From NCBI GenBank assembly GCA_028687375.1, contig JAQUAG010000001.1, positions 186,001-250,000 of the forward strand: a DNA stretch of 64,000 nucleotides, in the 5' to 3' direction. The first letter of the stretch is position 1; every line of letters begins with the position of its first letter. Under the pieces are notes generated by a model. That model was not told where the DNA came from and did not search any database. It worked only from the letters and a program-made list of their open reading frames with translations. The position numbers and the translations under genes are program-made. Below are positions 1-8,943 of this stretch, piece by piece. This stretch comes from Arcobacteraceae bacterium. GTDB taxonomy: Bacteria > Campylobacterota > Campylobacteria > Campylobacterales > Arcobacteraceae.

Positions 1-280
1 AGGCTAATATCGAAGCAAAAAAGAGGATTGAAAGAAATACTAAATCTTGAGGATTTGGATAAAAGTATGCCAAAATCCAAGTAAATCCAGAAACTAAATA
101 AATAAGATTTCTCTCACTTTTAAAAAGTTTCATAGCCTCAGATACACCAACCATCATAATTCCACCCAAGAATAGCCAAGTGATGATTTTACTATCAATG
201 ACTCCGATAAATAAAACTACTGCAACAAGGATAACTCCCGTCCTTATTCTTTCGCTACTATCCTTTAAAACTTCAAACAT
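1..280 (-). CDS. cdsA: Phosphatidate cytidylyltransferase, N-terminal part (cut by window edge)
   Basis: This is the first 93 codons of a minus-strand gene that runs off the left edge. The ATG at 278-280 has a good ribosome binding site (AAGGGG) upstream. The translation begins MFEVLKDSSERIRTGVILVA and continues with alternating hydrophobic segments, as expected for the N-terminal transmembrane region of CdsA, which makes CDP-diacylglycerol from phosphatidate and CTP at the inner membrane. The C-terminal signature lies outside the window, so the call rests on N-terminal resemblance to epsilonproteobacterial CdsA. Confidence 0.72.
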   Translation of the reverse strand, partial: MFEVLKDSSERIRTGVILVAVVLFIGVIDSKIITWLFLGGIMMVGVSEAMKLFKSERNLIYLVSGFTWILAYFYPNPQDLVFLSILFFASILA

Positions 281-315
281 TTATCCCCTTTTTCATCTTA
301 CTTTATTATTATTTT

Positions 316-1644
316 TTATATCTTAACTACTGTCGTATAGTATGGATTATACAAAACATTTGCTTTTGATTGAATTTTGATATTTCGTCTTTGAGTATAA
401 TCAACAACAAAAACTCCCTTACTATCACTTGAAAATCTAGCACAAATTTTACTAGCTTCTTCAATAATATATTCTGGAAGCTCTTTTTTCGTATTTTGTA
501 CAATCACATGGGCAGAGACTCTCCCTTGAAGATGAAACCAAAAATCGTTGGCTTTACTATTTTCAAGTAAATAGATATTTTCCCTCTCATCTCGTCCTAA
601 CATAATTTTATATCCATCGATAAAAAAGCTTTGATATGGTTCCATTTTTTTTGTTTTTTTGATATTTTTATCTTTTTTAGGGAGGTAAAACTCTATCTCA
701 TCGATTGAATTTGCACTTTTTATTATCTCAATGAGTCTGCTTAAAAAATCCACTTTCTGTGATAAGTTTTCATATTCTAAATATTGATTTTCTATTTTTT
801 GTTTGAGTTTTTTTCCACTTTTAAATAAAAAATCTACATAATTTGATGGTGTTGAAAAGCTATCGTCAAGGAGAATTTTTATTTTTTCTCCCTCAAAGTC
901 AATCAACTCTATCTCTTTTTCATATGGTTTTATTTGATACAAATTTGCCAAAAGAAGATTCGCTTTTCCATACATTTCATCAGCTTGCTTCTTTAACATC
1001 TCTTTATCTTCAAGATGTAAAATAATATTTTCTAATTTCTCTTTCTCTTTTAAAAGTTGATTTGTTTTTTGAATTTTAATATTGTGTAAAAGGCTATCTT
1101 CCTTTTGTTGATAGTTATTTTTGAGATAACTTACAATGTCATCACACTCTAAATTTTGAAAAATAAAGTTAGGTTTTGGAACATCAAGTAACTTGATACC
1201 AACTTTAACAACTCTTGATGAACTTTGTTCATCGATATGCCTAAGGGCTTCTAGGATAACTCTATTTTCATCAACAATAATTGTATTTGTATTTTTACCA
1301 GTGAACTCAAACTGTAAAGTAACTATCTCTTTTTTGTAGCTTGATTTGGCAGTCACCTCAATGCAAAGGATTTTATCATTATTTAAAAGGTAGCTTTTAT
1401 TAATTTGTGAATTTGTGAATTTTTTTTGAAGTAGCACATCAAAAGGTGATTTAAAATCTTTTTTAATATTTTCATTATTCTCTTTGATATAAACAAGAGA
1501 ATTACCACGAGTCATATCAAAATAAAATGTCTCATCTCTTGAGAATTCAATTTTTAGAGTATTATTCTCAACTCTTTTAATATGTTTGATATGAGAAAAT
1601 TTAGCAAGATATTCACAAAAAGCTTTTAGAAGATAATATTTCAT
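316..1644 (-). CDS. rqcH: NFACT-family protein, RqcH/Rqc2-like ribosome quality control factor
   Basis: The protein has 442 residues. It has an NFACT-N-like region (about 1-170), a coiled-coil middle rich in Lys, Glu and Leu (about 190-310) and a C-terminal NFACT-R domain (about 325-420) with the hallmark DFWFHLQGRVSAHV. In other bacteria RqcH binds 50S subunits carrying stalled nascent chains and directs C-terminal alanine tailing; older annotation calls this family fibronectin-binding protein A. It is shorter than the roughly 570-residue Bacillus protein because little follows NFACT-R. Its start lies about 125 bases downstream of prfA's end on the same strand, with a terminator between, so it is probably transcribed separately. 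Confidence 0.85.
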   Translation of the reverse strand: MKYYLLKAFCEYLAKFSHIKHIKRVENNTLKIEFSRDETFYFDMTRGNSLVYIKENNENIKKDFKSPFDVLLQKKFTNSQINKSYLLNNDKILCIEVTAKSSYKKEIVTLQFEFTGKNTNTIIVDENRVILEALRHIDEQSSSRVVKVGIKLLDVPKPNFIFQNLECDDIVSYLKNNYQQKEDSLLHNIKIQKTNQLLKEKEKLENIILHLEDKEMLKKQADEMYGKANLLLANLYQIKPYEKEIELIDFEGEKIKILLDDSFSTPSNYVDFLFKSGKKLKQKIENQYLEYENLSQKVDFLSRLIEIIKSANSIDEIEFYLPKKDKNIKKTKKMEPYQSFFIDGYKIMLGRDERENIYLLENSKANDFWFHLQGRVSAHVIVQNTKKELPEYIIEEASKICARFSSDSKGVFVVDYTQRRNIKIQSKANVLYNPYYTTVVKI

Positions 1645-1713
1645 TTTTACTCCAGATAGAAAAAACTGTTTTTACAGGGTTATTAGATATATCAAAAAAC
1701 TGATAAATAAGAG

Positions 1714-1748
1714 AAAAATTATCCAATTTTAACACTAAAATTGGATAA
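1714..1748 (-). terminator. Rho-independent terminator after prfA
   Basis: The arms ATCCAATTTTA (1721-1731) and TAAAATTGGAT (1736-1746) are exact complements around a four-base loop. The stem extends by two A-T pairs and is followed on the minus strand by a T-run (1714-1718). It lies between the prfA stop and the rqcH-like start. Confidence 0.85.
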
Positions 1749-1770
1749 AAAATTCGTTGAATAAAATCTT

Positions 1771-2838
1771 TTAAACGCCTGCTGCTTCCATCAATCTAGC
1801 TTGATAATCAGCTGTTAATGGATCAATTATCTCATCAAGTAATCCATCTTGCATGATATTATCTAATCGGTATAGCGTAAGGTTTATTCTATGGTCAGAG
1901 ATTCTCCCTTGTGGATAGTTGTAAGTTCTAATTCTTCCACTTCTATCTCCAGTTCCAACTTGCTCTTTTCTATTGGCATCCTCTTTTGTCATTCTCTCTT
2001 GCTCTTGCATATCATAAAGTCTAGCTTTTAAAACTTTCATAGCTCTTTCTTTATTTTTATGTTGTGATTTTTGATCTTGATTTGTTACAACGATTCCAGA
2101 AGGTAAGTGTGTAATTCTAACAGCTGAATCTGTTGTATTTACAGATTGCCCACCACTTCCACTACTTCTCATAACATCAATTTTTAAATCTTGTTCTCGT
2201 ATTTCTATTTCTATATCATCAACTTCAGGGATAACAGCAACAGTAATAGCTGATGTATGAACTCTCCCTTGTGATTCTGTTTCAGGAACCCTTTGAACTC
2301 TATGAATTCCAGATTCAAACTTCATTTTAGAGTAAACAGCTTCCCCTTTTACAAGGAAAACCATCTCTTTAAATCCACCAGACTCACTTTCACTACTACT
2401 CATAATCTCCGTTTTCCAACCTTGATTTTCAGCATATCTTATATAAGCTCTAAAAAGATCAGACACAAAAAGTGCCGCTTCATCACCACCTGTTCCAGCT
2501 CTTAACTCAATATAAATATTTTTTTCATCATTTGGATCTTTTGGAAGAAGAAGTATTTTTATCTCATCTTCTAAAATTGGCTTTCTTTGCTCTAAATCTC
2601 TTAGCTCTTCTTTTGCAAGTTCAGCTAACTCTTTATCATCAAGAAGCATCTTATTATCTTCAATATCTTGGATAATTTGATTGTATTCTCTAGCAGCTGT
2701 TACTACTTTTGCTATGCTTGATTGTTCTTTAGAAAGAGCAGTCATTTTTTTAATATCGCTAAGTATTTCAGATGAAGCCAATAAATCATGTATATCTTCA
2801 CTTCTTTTAATAAAAGATTGTAGTTTTTCTTGTAACAT
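1771..2838 (-). CDS. prfA: Peptide chain release factor 1
   Basis: The protein has 355 residues, the usual RF1 length. The catalytic GGQ is at about 229-231 ([10 protein letters not shown]) and triggers peptidyl-tRNA hydrolysis. The RF1-type stop-codon recognition tripeptide PxT appears as PET at about 185-187 ([10 protein letters not shown]), separating it from RF2, which uses SPF. It terminates translation at UAA and UAG. It lies downstream of rpsT, with a hairpin terminator in the 64-base gap. The rpsT-prfA adjacency recurs in Campylobacterota. Confidence 0.97.
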   Translation of the reverse strand: MLQEKLQSFIKRSEDIHDLLASSEILSDIKKMTALSKEQSSIAKVVTAAREYNQIIQDIEDNKMLLDDKELAELAKEELRDLEQRKPILEDEIKILLLPKDPNDEKNIYIELRAGTGGDEAALFVSDLFRAYIRYAENQGWKTEIMSSSESESGGFKEMVFLVKGEAVYSKMKFESGIHRVQRVPETESQGRVHTSAITVAVIPEVDDIEIEIREQDLKIDVMRSSGSGGQSVNTTDSAVRITHLPSGIVVTNQDQKSQHKNKERAMKVLKARLYDMQEQERMTKEDANRKEQVGTGDRSGRIRTYNYPQGRISDHRINLTLYRLDNIMQDGLLDEIIDPLTADYQARLMEAAGV

Positions 2839-2873
2839 TGGATTGCCTTAAAAGTTTGAGTGTTGTTTTGGAA

Positions 2874-2902
2874 GAAAAGGGATTAAGCGGCTGCTTAATC
2901 TC
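2874..2902 (-). terminator. Probable terminator between rpsT and prfA
   Basis: GATTAAGC and GCTTAATC form a perfect 8-bp stem with a 4-base loop directly after the rpsT stop. On the minus strand it is followed by CCCTTTTCTT. The T-run is interrupted, so some read-through into prfA is likely. Confidence 0.65.
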
Positions 2903-3163
2903 TTAAAGTGAATTAATTCTTTGTTGTAATCTACTTACTTTTCTAGAAGCAGTACCAAGTTTTAAAATATTTTTACTTACACAATGGTGTAAATATTTGT
3001 TAGCTGTTTTAAAAGCTTCAGTTGCTTTTTCTTTATCATTTGCATCAATAGCAACTAATACAGCTTTTGTGATGTTTTTGATTCTAGTTTTGTAAAATCT
3101 GTTTCTTTCAGTTTTTACAACAGTTTGTCTTGCTCTTTTTGCAGTTTGTTTATGATTTGCCAT
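2903..3163 (-). CDS. rpsT: 30S ribosomal protein S20
   Basis: The protein has 86 residues and is very basic. It begins [14 protein letters not shown], the S20 N-terminal signature, and ends [13 protein letters not shown]20 binds 16S rRNA early in 30S assembly. The start has AGGATTA upstream. It is divergent from glmM, with about 190 bases between the starts. Confidence 0.97.
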   Translation of the reverse strand: MANHKQTAKRARQTVVKTERNRFYKTRIKNITKAVLVAIDANDKEKATEAFKTANKYLHHCVSKNILKLGTASRKVSRLQQRINSL

Positions 3164-3309
3164 ACTGGTTTAATCCTCTTGTTTTTTATTTTTATTTGCC
3201 AAACGCTCTTACTATCGGGTTTCAGCGAATTTTTGTGTGGAATAGTACTTAAGAAGTGCTTAAAATAAGCTTTAATTAATATTTGTCTTTCATAAAATTG
3301 AAGTTAAGT

Positions 3310-3330
3310 TGGAATTTGATAAAATTATCT
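3310..3330 (+). promoter_or_regulatory. Promoter of glmM-lspA
   Basis: TTTGATAAAATTATC holds a TAAAAT -10 element (3320-3325) about 33 bases before the chosen glmM ATG. The same 15-base string occurs before rlmB at about 32145-32159. No clear -35 box is visible, which is usual for Campylobacterota sigma-70 promoters. Confidence 0.5.
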
Positions 3331-3357
3331 CTTAAATTTAATAACAAAAGAGTAAAA

Positions 3358-4701
3358 ATGAAACTATTTGGGACAGATGGAGTAAGGGGAAAAGCTGGAG
3401 ATTTTTTAGATGCTATGACGGCACTAAAACTAGCACAAGCAGCTGGAATATATTTTAATTCAATTGCAACAACAAAAACGAGAAAAATACTTTTAGGAAA
3501 AGATACAAGAAGAAGTGGCTATATGATAGAAAATGCTCTTGTAAGTGGATTTACAAGTGTTGGTTTTGATGTGATACAAATAGGCCCTATGCCCACTCCT
3601 GCTATTGCTTACCTTACTGAATCGATGAGATGTGACGCTGGTATTATGCTTAGTGCTTCACACAATCCTTTTGAAGATAATGGTATCAAATTTTTTAACT
3701 GTAAAGGGGATAAATTAAGTAGCGATATCGAAGCTAAAATCGAAGAAATTTTTTACGATGATAAACTCTTAGCCTCTGCTCAAGTGACAGGGATGAATAT
3801 TGGAAAAGCAAAAAGGATAGATGATGTTATAGGGAGATATATCGTTTCAATTAAAACATCTTTCCCTAAAAATCTTTCTCTAAATAGTCTAAGGATAGTT
3901 CTTGATTGTGCAAATGGTGCTGCATATAAAGTTGCACCTACAATTTTAGAAGAACTTGGGGCCGACTTAATTGTGCTTAATAATAAACCAAATGGATTTA
4001 ATATCAATGATAACTGTGGAGCATTACATCCTGAAAATTTAGGGAAAGTAATACGAGAATATAGAGCAGATATTGGAATAGCTCTAGATGGGGATGCAGA
4101 TAGACTTGTAATCGTTGATGAAAAAGGTGAAGTGATAGATGGAGATAAACTTATAGGTTCCCTTGCTGTTTTTCTTAAAAGCGAAGGAAACCTTCCATCT
4201 AATTGTTGCGTAGCAACAGTTATGAGCAATATAGCATTAGAAGAATACTTAAAGAAAAATGGCATTGAACTTCACCGTTCAAATGTTGGAGATAAATATG
4301 TTCTTGAAGTTATGAAAGAGAAAACTATCAATTTTGGTGGGGAACAAAGTGGACATATTATCTTTAACGATGTAGCTAAAACGGGAGATGGCTTAGCATC
4401 AGCTCTTCAAGTACTTTCACTTATCCTCAAAAGTGGAAAAAAAGCAAGCGAGGTTCTCAATCCTTTCGAACTCTCACCTCAGATTCTTAAAAATATCAAT
4501 ATTGAAACAAAAATACCATTAAAAGATATAGCTGGACTTGAAGAGATGCTTGAGGGATTTAGAAAACTTGGTATTCGTGACCTTATTAGATACTCTGGAA
4601 CTGAAAACAAAATAAGATTGCTTCTTGAAGGTGAAGATAAAAAAATACTAGATGCTTCAATGGAAACTCTTATAAAATTTATCAAAAGCAAATTGTGTTA
4701 A
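3358..4701 (+). CDS. glmM: Phosphoglucosamine mutase
   Basis: GlmM interconverts glucosamine-6-phosphate and glucosamine-1-phosphate for UDP-GlcNAc, hence peptidoglycan and lipopolysaccharide. From the ATG at 3358 the protein has 447 residues and starts [16 protein letters not shown], the canonical N-terminus; an open frame reaching back to 3283 adds 25 unsupported residues that overlap the promoter. The phosphoserine loop is [15 protein letters not shown], the metal site DGDADR, and the phosphate-binding C-terminus has [10 protein letters not shown]. lspA follows within a few bases. Confidence 0.96.
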   Translation: MKLFGTDGVRGKAGDFLDAMTALKLAQAAGIYFNSIATTKTRKILLGKDTRRSGYMIENALVSGFTSVGFDVIQIGPMPTPAIAYLTESMRCDAGIMLSASHNPFEDNGIKFFNCKGDKLSSDIEAKIEEIFYDDKLLASAQVTGMNIGKAKRIDDVIGRYIVSIKTSFPKNLSLNSLRIVLDCANGAAYKVAPTILEELGADLIVLNNKPNGFNINDNCGALHPENLGKVIREYRADIGIALDGDADRLVIVDEKGEVIDGDKLIGSLAVFLKSEGNLPSNCCVATVMSNIALEEYLKKNGIELHRSNVGDKYVLEVMKEKTINFGGEQSGHIIFNDVAKTGDGLASALQVLSLILKSGKKASEVLNPFELSPQILKNINIETKIPLKDIAGLEEMLEGFRKLGIRDLIRYSGTENKIRLLLEGEDKKILDASMETLIKFIKSKLC

Positions 4702-4706
4702 GAACA

Positions 4707-5165
4707 ATGCAAAAAAAAATTATTATATTTATATCTATTTTTATAGTCCTTTTCACTGTTGACCAAAGTATTAAAAATATCTTTGTAAATGGCTTTGGAA
4801 TTGATGGGGAGTGTATCTCACTAGTTCTTGCTTACAATAAAGGTGTTGCATTTTCGATGTTTGCTTTTTTAGAAGGGAACCTTAAATATATCCAAATAGC
4901 TATGCTTATAGCTGGTATAATTTATCTTTTTTCTAATAAAGAGATTTTTAACTCTTACTATATCCCTGCTGCTATTTTGATTTCAGGTGGGGTGAGTAAT
5001 ATCTACGATAGATTTATCCATGAGGGTGTGGTGGATTATGTTTATTGGCATTGTGGATTTGATTTTGCGATATTTAATCTTGCCGATGTTTTAATCGATA
5101 TTGCCGTTGTTTTAATGATTTATATCAACTATAAAAATGAGAAGATGAAAGAGAAATTAGCATAG
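4707..5165 (+). CDS. lspA: Lipoprotein signal peptidase (signal peptidase II)
   Basis: This inner-membrane aspartyl peptidase cleaves prolipoproteins before the lipidated cysteine. About 152 residues with four hydrophobic segments are present. The two catalytic aspartates lie in GGVSNIYDRF and FAIFNLADVL, matching the family's NxxDR and FNxAD motifs. I chose the ATG at 4707, five bases after the glmM stop; a GTG at 4695 overlapping glmM is the alternative. Neither has a strong ribosome binding site, so translational coupling to glmM is likely. Confidence 0.93.
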   Translation: MQKKIIIFISIFIVLFTVDQSIKNIFVNGFGIDGECISLVLAYNKGVAFSMFAFLEGNLKYIQIAMLIAGIIYLFSNKEIFNSYYIPAAILISGGVSNIYDRFIHEGVVDYVYWHCGFDFAIFNLADVLIDIAVVLMIYINYKNEKMKEKLA

Positions 5166-5279
5166 AGAAAAGAAACTCGTTTCTTTCTTTAGGATTTCTC
5201 GCAGAGAGTTTAACAACAGGCTACTTTAACCTTGATTTACTTAAGGTGGTAAAAGTAGACATTTTAAAAGGGGTAAATA
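5166..5279 (+). repeat. Structured intergenic repeat, copy C (leader of the AmmeMemoRadiSam genes)
   Basis: This copy matches the tandem pair at 14824-15052 when both are read along the transcribed strand. It shares the block TTTCTTTCTTTAGGATTT, then the hairpin CTACTTTAACCTTGATTT / AAGGTGGTAAAAGTAG (5221-5258), then ACATTT. A second hairpin, AAGAAAC-TC-GTTTCTT, sits at its 5' end. It carries an insert of about 20 bases (TTAACAACAG region) absent from the other copies. Its 3' end merges into the ribosome binding site AAAAGGGG (5266-5273) of the next gene. Repeat and hairpins are seen; a leader-RNA role is inferred. Confidence 0.8.
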
Positions 5280-5822
5280 ATGGAAGAGATTATTAAAAAA
5301 ATAGCTTGGGATTCAATTAAAAGCCAATTAGAGCAAAAAAATGGAGTTTCTAAATATGAAGCTGTAAAACTTTTTCCTGAGTTTGTCCTCCCAAGAGCTA
5401 CCTTTATTACTTTAAAAAAAGATGGAAACTTACGAGGTTGTATCGGTTCTCTTGTCGCACATAGAGAACTTTTTGATGATTTAGTAACAAATGCTAAAAA
5501 AGCTGCTTTTGAAGACCCTAGATTTCGTCCAGTTACACTTGATGAATTAGATAATATCTCCCTTGAGGTTTCTATTTTAACCCCACCTACATTAGTTCAA
5601 TATGAAGATATTGAAGATTTAAAAACAAAAATCACTATTGGAATCGATGGGATTATCCTCAAGCTTGGGGATAAACAAGCAACTTTTTTACCACAAGTTT
5701 GGGAAGATATAAGTGACTTTGATACATTTTTTAATCATCTTTGTAGAAAAGGTGGATTAGATGGGAATTGTTTAGCTAATCATCCCCAAATCTATAAATA
5801 TCAAGCCCAAAAGATAAAATAG
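5280..5822 (+). CDS. amrA: AmmeMemoRadiSam system protein A (AMMECR1 family)
   Basis: The protein has 180 residues and a single AMMECR1 domain; the family signature LRGCIGSL is at about 59-66, followed by FRPVTLDEL and LEVSILTPP. AMMECR1-like proteins often occur with a radical SAM enzyme and a MEMO-like protein, a trio named AmmeMemoRadiSam whose chemistry is not established. The TAG stop directly abuts the ATG of the radical SAM-AmmeB fusion, so the two are one operon. The ribosome binding site AAAAGGGG lies at the end of structured repeat copy C. Family assignment is firm; function is unknown. Confidence 0.92.
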   Translation: MEEIIKKIAWDSIKSQLEQKNGVSKYEAVKLFPEFVLPRATFITLKKDGNLRGCIGSLVAHRELFDDLVTNAKKAAFEDPRFRPVTLDELDNISLEVSILTPPTLVQYEDIEDLKTKITIGIDGIILKLGDKQATFLPQVWEDISDFDTFFNHLCRKGGLDGNCLANHPQIYKYQAQKIK

Positions 5823-7607
5823 ATGAAATTTTATAAAGAGGGAAAAGATAATAAACTTACTTGTACACTTTGTCAACATTATTGCAATATAAGCGTTGGA
5901 CATACTGGAATTTGTGGCGTCAATAAAAATATAGGGGAACAAATAGAGTGTTTGGTCTATGGTTATCCTGCTGTTATCCATGTTGACCCAGTTGAAAAAA
6001 AACCACTTTATCATTTTTTACCCAAAACAAAAACTCTTTCTTTGGGAACTGTTGGATGCAATTTTAAATGCTCTTTTTGTCAAAATCATGGAATTTCACA
6101 AGAACGTGAAATAAATAAAGAAAAATATCAAAGCCCAGCTGATATTGTAAAACTTGCACTTTCTAACAAATGTGACTCCATCTCATACACATACAATGAA
6201 CCTACTATCTTTTATCCATATATTAGAGATATTGCAATTTTAGCAAAAAAAAATGGACTGAAAAATATTTTTGTTACAAATGGATTTGAATCCATTGAAG
6301 TGTTAAATGATATGGCTGGGCTAATTGATGGTGCGAATGTAGATTTAAAATCATTCAATGAAAAATATTATAAAAAAGAGTTAGGTGGAAGTTTAGAAAA
6401 ATTAAAAGAGAACCTCAAACTCTTTAAAAAAATTGCTATTTGGATAGAGGTAACCACTTTAATCATCCCCACAATTAATGATAGCAAAGAAGAGCTTGAA
6501 GCAATTGCTACATTTATAAGTGAAGAGTTAGGGGTTGAAACACCATGGCACCTAAGTGCTTTCCATCCTGATTATAAACTTTTAGATATTGAAAGAACTC
6601 CGATTCAAACTCTTAAAAGTGCTTACACAATGGGCAAGAGTAAAGGGTTACATTATGTTTACATGGGAAATGCTGGATTAGAAAATAGTACTACTTGCAA
6701 AAAATGTGGAGATGTGATACTAGAAAGAGTAACTTATAATACCATCAAAGACAATAGGAAAAATGGAATATTTTGTAAAAGATGTGGCACTAAACTTGAT
6801 GGAATTTTTTACACCACAAGAGATATGAGTTTTGCTGGCAGTTTTTATAGTGATAGTTGTAATGAGATAGAAAAACAATTTAGCCATTTTGATAATCTTC
6901 TTAAAAATTCAGATTTTAAAGCACCTATAAATATCATTCCAAAAGCTATTATTGTCCCACATGCTGGGTATATTTATAGTGGTTTTACGGCAAATGTCGC
7001 ATATAGTCTTTTAGGTAATCTTACTCCTAAAAGAGTTTTGCTTATTGGTCCATCACATAAGATTGCTTTTGATGGTGGAAGTGTAGCAATGTTTGATAGA
7101 TATCAAACTGTATGTGGAGATATTACTATTGATAAAGAATATGGGCAAGCACTTCTGCAACAGTTTCCATTTTTAAATTTTTATCCTGACGCTCACAATG
7201 AACACTCAACAGAAACGCAAAGTTTATTTATTAAAAAAGCATTCCCAAATTCAAAAATTGTAGAGATTGTATATGGGAGAGTTGATTATCAAGATATTGC
7301 AAAAATTATAGAAATTGCTTTGAAAGATAGTGATACCTTTGTGGTTATTAGTACTGATTTAAGCCATTTTTTTAATCTTGATAAGGCAAATCAGCTTGAT
7401 AGTATTTGTCTTGAAGCAATAGCTAAACTAGATATTGATATTTGGAATAAAGGTTGTGAAGCTTGTGGAAGAGTTGGAGTAAAGGCACTTTTAGATATAG
7501 CTAAAAAGAGAAAACTACATTCAAAACTCCTTGATTATCGTACAAGTGCAGATGTTACACAAGATAAAGAAAGAGTTGTTGGCTACACAAGTGCAGTAAT
7601 TTATTAA
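5823..7607 (+). CDS. amrS-amrB: Fused AmmeMemoRadiSam radical SAM enzyme and protein B (MEMO-like)
   Basis: The 594-residue protein joins two parts usually encoded separately. Residues 1-290 are the radical SAM part: cysteines at 14, 17, 21 and 31 near the N-terminus, then the cluster motif CNFKCSFCQN (C79, C83, C86). Residues 292-321 form a four-cysteine zinc-ribbon-like linker (CKKC...CKRC). From about 330 to the end is AmmeB/MEMO: the metal-ligand equivalents VPHAGYIYSG (H380), HNEHSTET (H461) and CGRVGV (C548) are all present, as is TDLSHF. All catalytic-type residues are kept in both halves, so the fusion looks active. Its substrate is unknown; MEMO proteins resemble class III extradiol dioxygenases. 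Confidence 0.92.
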   Translation: MKFYKEGKDNKLTCTLCQHYCNISVGHTGICGVNKNIGEQIECLVYGYPAVIHVDPVEKKPLYHFLPKTKTLSLGTVGCNFKCSFCQNHGISQEREINKEKYQSPADIVKLALSNKCDSISYTYNEPTIFYPYIRDIAILAKKNGLKNIFVTNGFESIEVLNDMAGLIDGANVDLKSFNEKYYKKELGGSLEKLKENLKLFKKIAIWIEVTTLIIPTINDSKEELEAIATFISEELGVETPWHLSAFHPDYKLLDIERTPIQTLKSAYTMGKSKGLHYVYMGNAGLENSTTCKKCGDVILERVTYNTIKDNRKNGIFCKRCGTKLDGIFYTTRDMSFAGSFYSDSCNEIEKQFSHFDNLLKNSDFKAPINIIPKAIIVPHAGYIYSGFTANVAYSLLGNLTPKRVLLIGPSHKIAFDGGSVAMFDRYQTVCGDITIDKEYGQALLQQFPFLNFYPDAHNEHSTETQSLFIKKAFPNSKIVEIVYGRVDYQDIAKIIEIALKDSDTFVVISTDLSHFFNLDKANQLDSICLEAIAKLDIDIWNKGCEACGRVGVKALLDIAKKRKLHSKLLDYRTSADVTQDKERVVGYTSAVIY

Positions 7608-7644
7608 TGTTCCAAAAAAGTAATACCATCAAATTTTAAACCTT

Positions 7645-7660
7645 TTTTGGTACAATCTAA
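7645..7660 (+). promoter_or_regulatory. Promoter of fxsA
   Basis: TTTTTTGGTACAATCT has an extended -10 (TACAAT at 7651-7656) about 30 bases before the GTG start. The string TTTTTGGTACAATCT recurs before the DUF2892 gene at about 56702-56716. Confidence 0.6.
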
Positions 7661-7685
7661 CCTTTAAAATAAAGGGGCGACAAGA

Positions 7686-8156
7686 GTGATTTATATCTTT
7701 TTATATCTATTTTTAGAGGTGATGGTAACTACCTATTTTGCTTCGATGCTTGGTGGATTTTTCACATTTTTAGAGATTATAATTACAGCTTTTATTGGTG
7801 GATTTTTACTTAAGAACTTCAAGTATTCCCTTATGCTTAATATCAAAGCACTTACCAAACGGGAGATAACTCAAGAGGAGTTTATCAAACAAAATGTTGC
7901 AAATGCAATTGGAGCTATACTTTTAATCATTCCTGGATTTTTAACAGATATCGTTGGGGTATTACTGCAATTTGGGATACTTACAAGAGTTCTTACAAAA
8001 ATTTTTAAATTTAAAATAGCACCAAAAAATACCCAAAATGAACCAAAGTTTCACTACCAAGAGGAAAATTTTACTTACAAACAAAAAAGGAGATACGACG
8101 ATGATGAAATTATCGATGTTGAAATTATTGACGATAGCAGGACTATTAACCATTAG
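7686..8156 (+). CDS. fxsA: FxsA family membrane protein
   Basis: The protein has 156 residues. Its first about 110 residues hold hydrophobic segments typical of FxsA, an inner-membrane protein named for suppressing F-exclusion of phage T7 when overproduced; its normal role is unclear. The C-terminal tail is hydrophilic, with YKQKRRYDDDEIIDVEIID. The start is GTG at 7686, with AAAGGGG about nine bases upstream. The 3' end overlaps the next gene by 56 bases in another frame. Confidence 0.88.
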   Translation: MIYIFLYLFLEVMVTTYFASMLGGFFTFLEIIITAFIGGFLLKNFKYSLMLNIKALTKREITQEEFIKQNVANAIGAILLIIPGFLTDIVGVLLQFGILTRVLTKIFKFKIAPKNTQNEPKFHYQEENFTYKQKRRYDDDEIIDVEIIDDSRTINH

Positions 8157-8943
8157 TGCCAATGGTGCACCAACAAATCTTGAAAAAAAGCTTTTTTCGT
8201 ATGAAAAACAAAGGATAAATTCAAATCCAGCTGTTCAACTCAAAGATTTAAAACTAACTTTTTCTAAAAAATTGGAGAATAATTGGACTGGTTACCTCTT
8301 TTCAATCTCTTTAGTTTATCAAGGAAAAAATGTTAATACAAATGATATTTTATTTTCAAATGGGTCCGAGGTAACAGGTGAACTTAAAAAACTCACTGGA
8401 TTTGATTATAAAAGGTTGATGCATCCGACCTTAGGAGCTGAATATTATGATAAAAAAAGACTCATTGCTGGAAATATCAATGCAAAAAACAAATTAGTTG
8501 TATTTAGTGACCCACTTTGTCCTAACTGCACATCAAGTATGCCAGAGATTATAAAAGATGTCCAAAACAATCCAAAAGTTTTTGCACTTTATTATTTCTC
8601 ATTTCCACTTGATATGCATCCAACAGCTAAAACAATTGCAAAAGCTAGTAAGTTAGCAGAACTTAAAGGGATAAAAAATGTTTCATATAAACTTTATACT
8701 GGAAACTTTGATAAATTTTTTGATCCATATGAGTTAAAAGACAATCAAAAAGCACTTGATGCGTTTAATAAAGTATTTAAAACATCATTTACACTCAATG
8801 AACTCAATAATACAACTATCACAAATAGTTTAAATGAAGATATGAAATTAGCCGATAAAGCATTTGTAAATGGGACACCCACTTTATTTTTAAATGGTGA
8901 AATTGATGTTACAAGAAGTACATACAAAGGGAAAATTAAATAA
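8101..8943 (+). CDS. DsbC/DsbG-like periplasmic thiol:disulfide protein
   Basis: From the ATG at 8101 the protein has 280 residues, with a signal peptide (LLTIAGLLTISANGA) and a thioredoxin-fold domain carrying DPLCPNCTSS, a CxxC redox site, and the cis-proline-like segment FVNGTPTLFLNG. It likely oxidises or isomerises disulfides, or acts as a thiol oxidoreductase, in the periplasm. The start is set by AAGGAG at 8087-8092, eight bases upstream; an open frame from 8038 would add 21 residues that are unlikely to be real. It overlaps fxsA by 56 bases and hemC by one base (TAATG). Confidence 0.85.
   Translation: MMKLSMLKLLTIAGLLTISANGAPTNLEKKLFSYEKQRINSNPAVQLKDLKLTFSKKLENNWTGYLFSISLVYQGKNVNTNDILFSNGSEVTGELKKLTGFDYKRLMHPTLGAEYYDKKRLIAGNINAKNKLVVFSDPLCPNCTSSMPEIIKDVQNNPKVFALYYFSFPLDMHPTAKTIAKASKLAELKGIKNVSYKLYTGNFDKFFDPYELKDNQKALDAFNKVFKTSFTLNELNNTTITNSLNEDMKLADKAFVNGTPTLFLNGEIDVTRSTYKGKIK

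Noticed and set aside
3283-3357. Upstream extension of glmM
   Set aside because: The 25 extra residues overlap the promoter and the family N-terminus starts at 3358.
3780-4265. Minus-strand open frame of 161 codons within glmM
   Set aside because: It is antisense to a well conserved gene, with no family features or ribosome binding site; similar antisense frames elsewhere were treated the same way.
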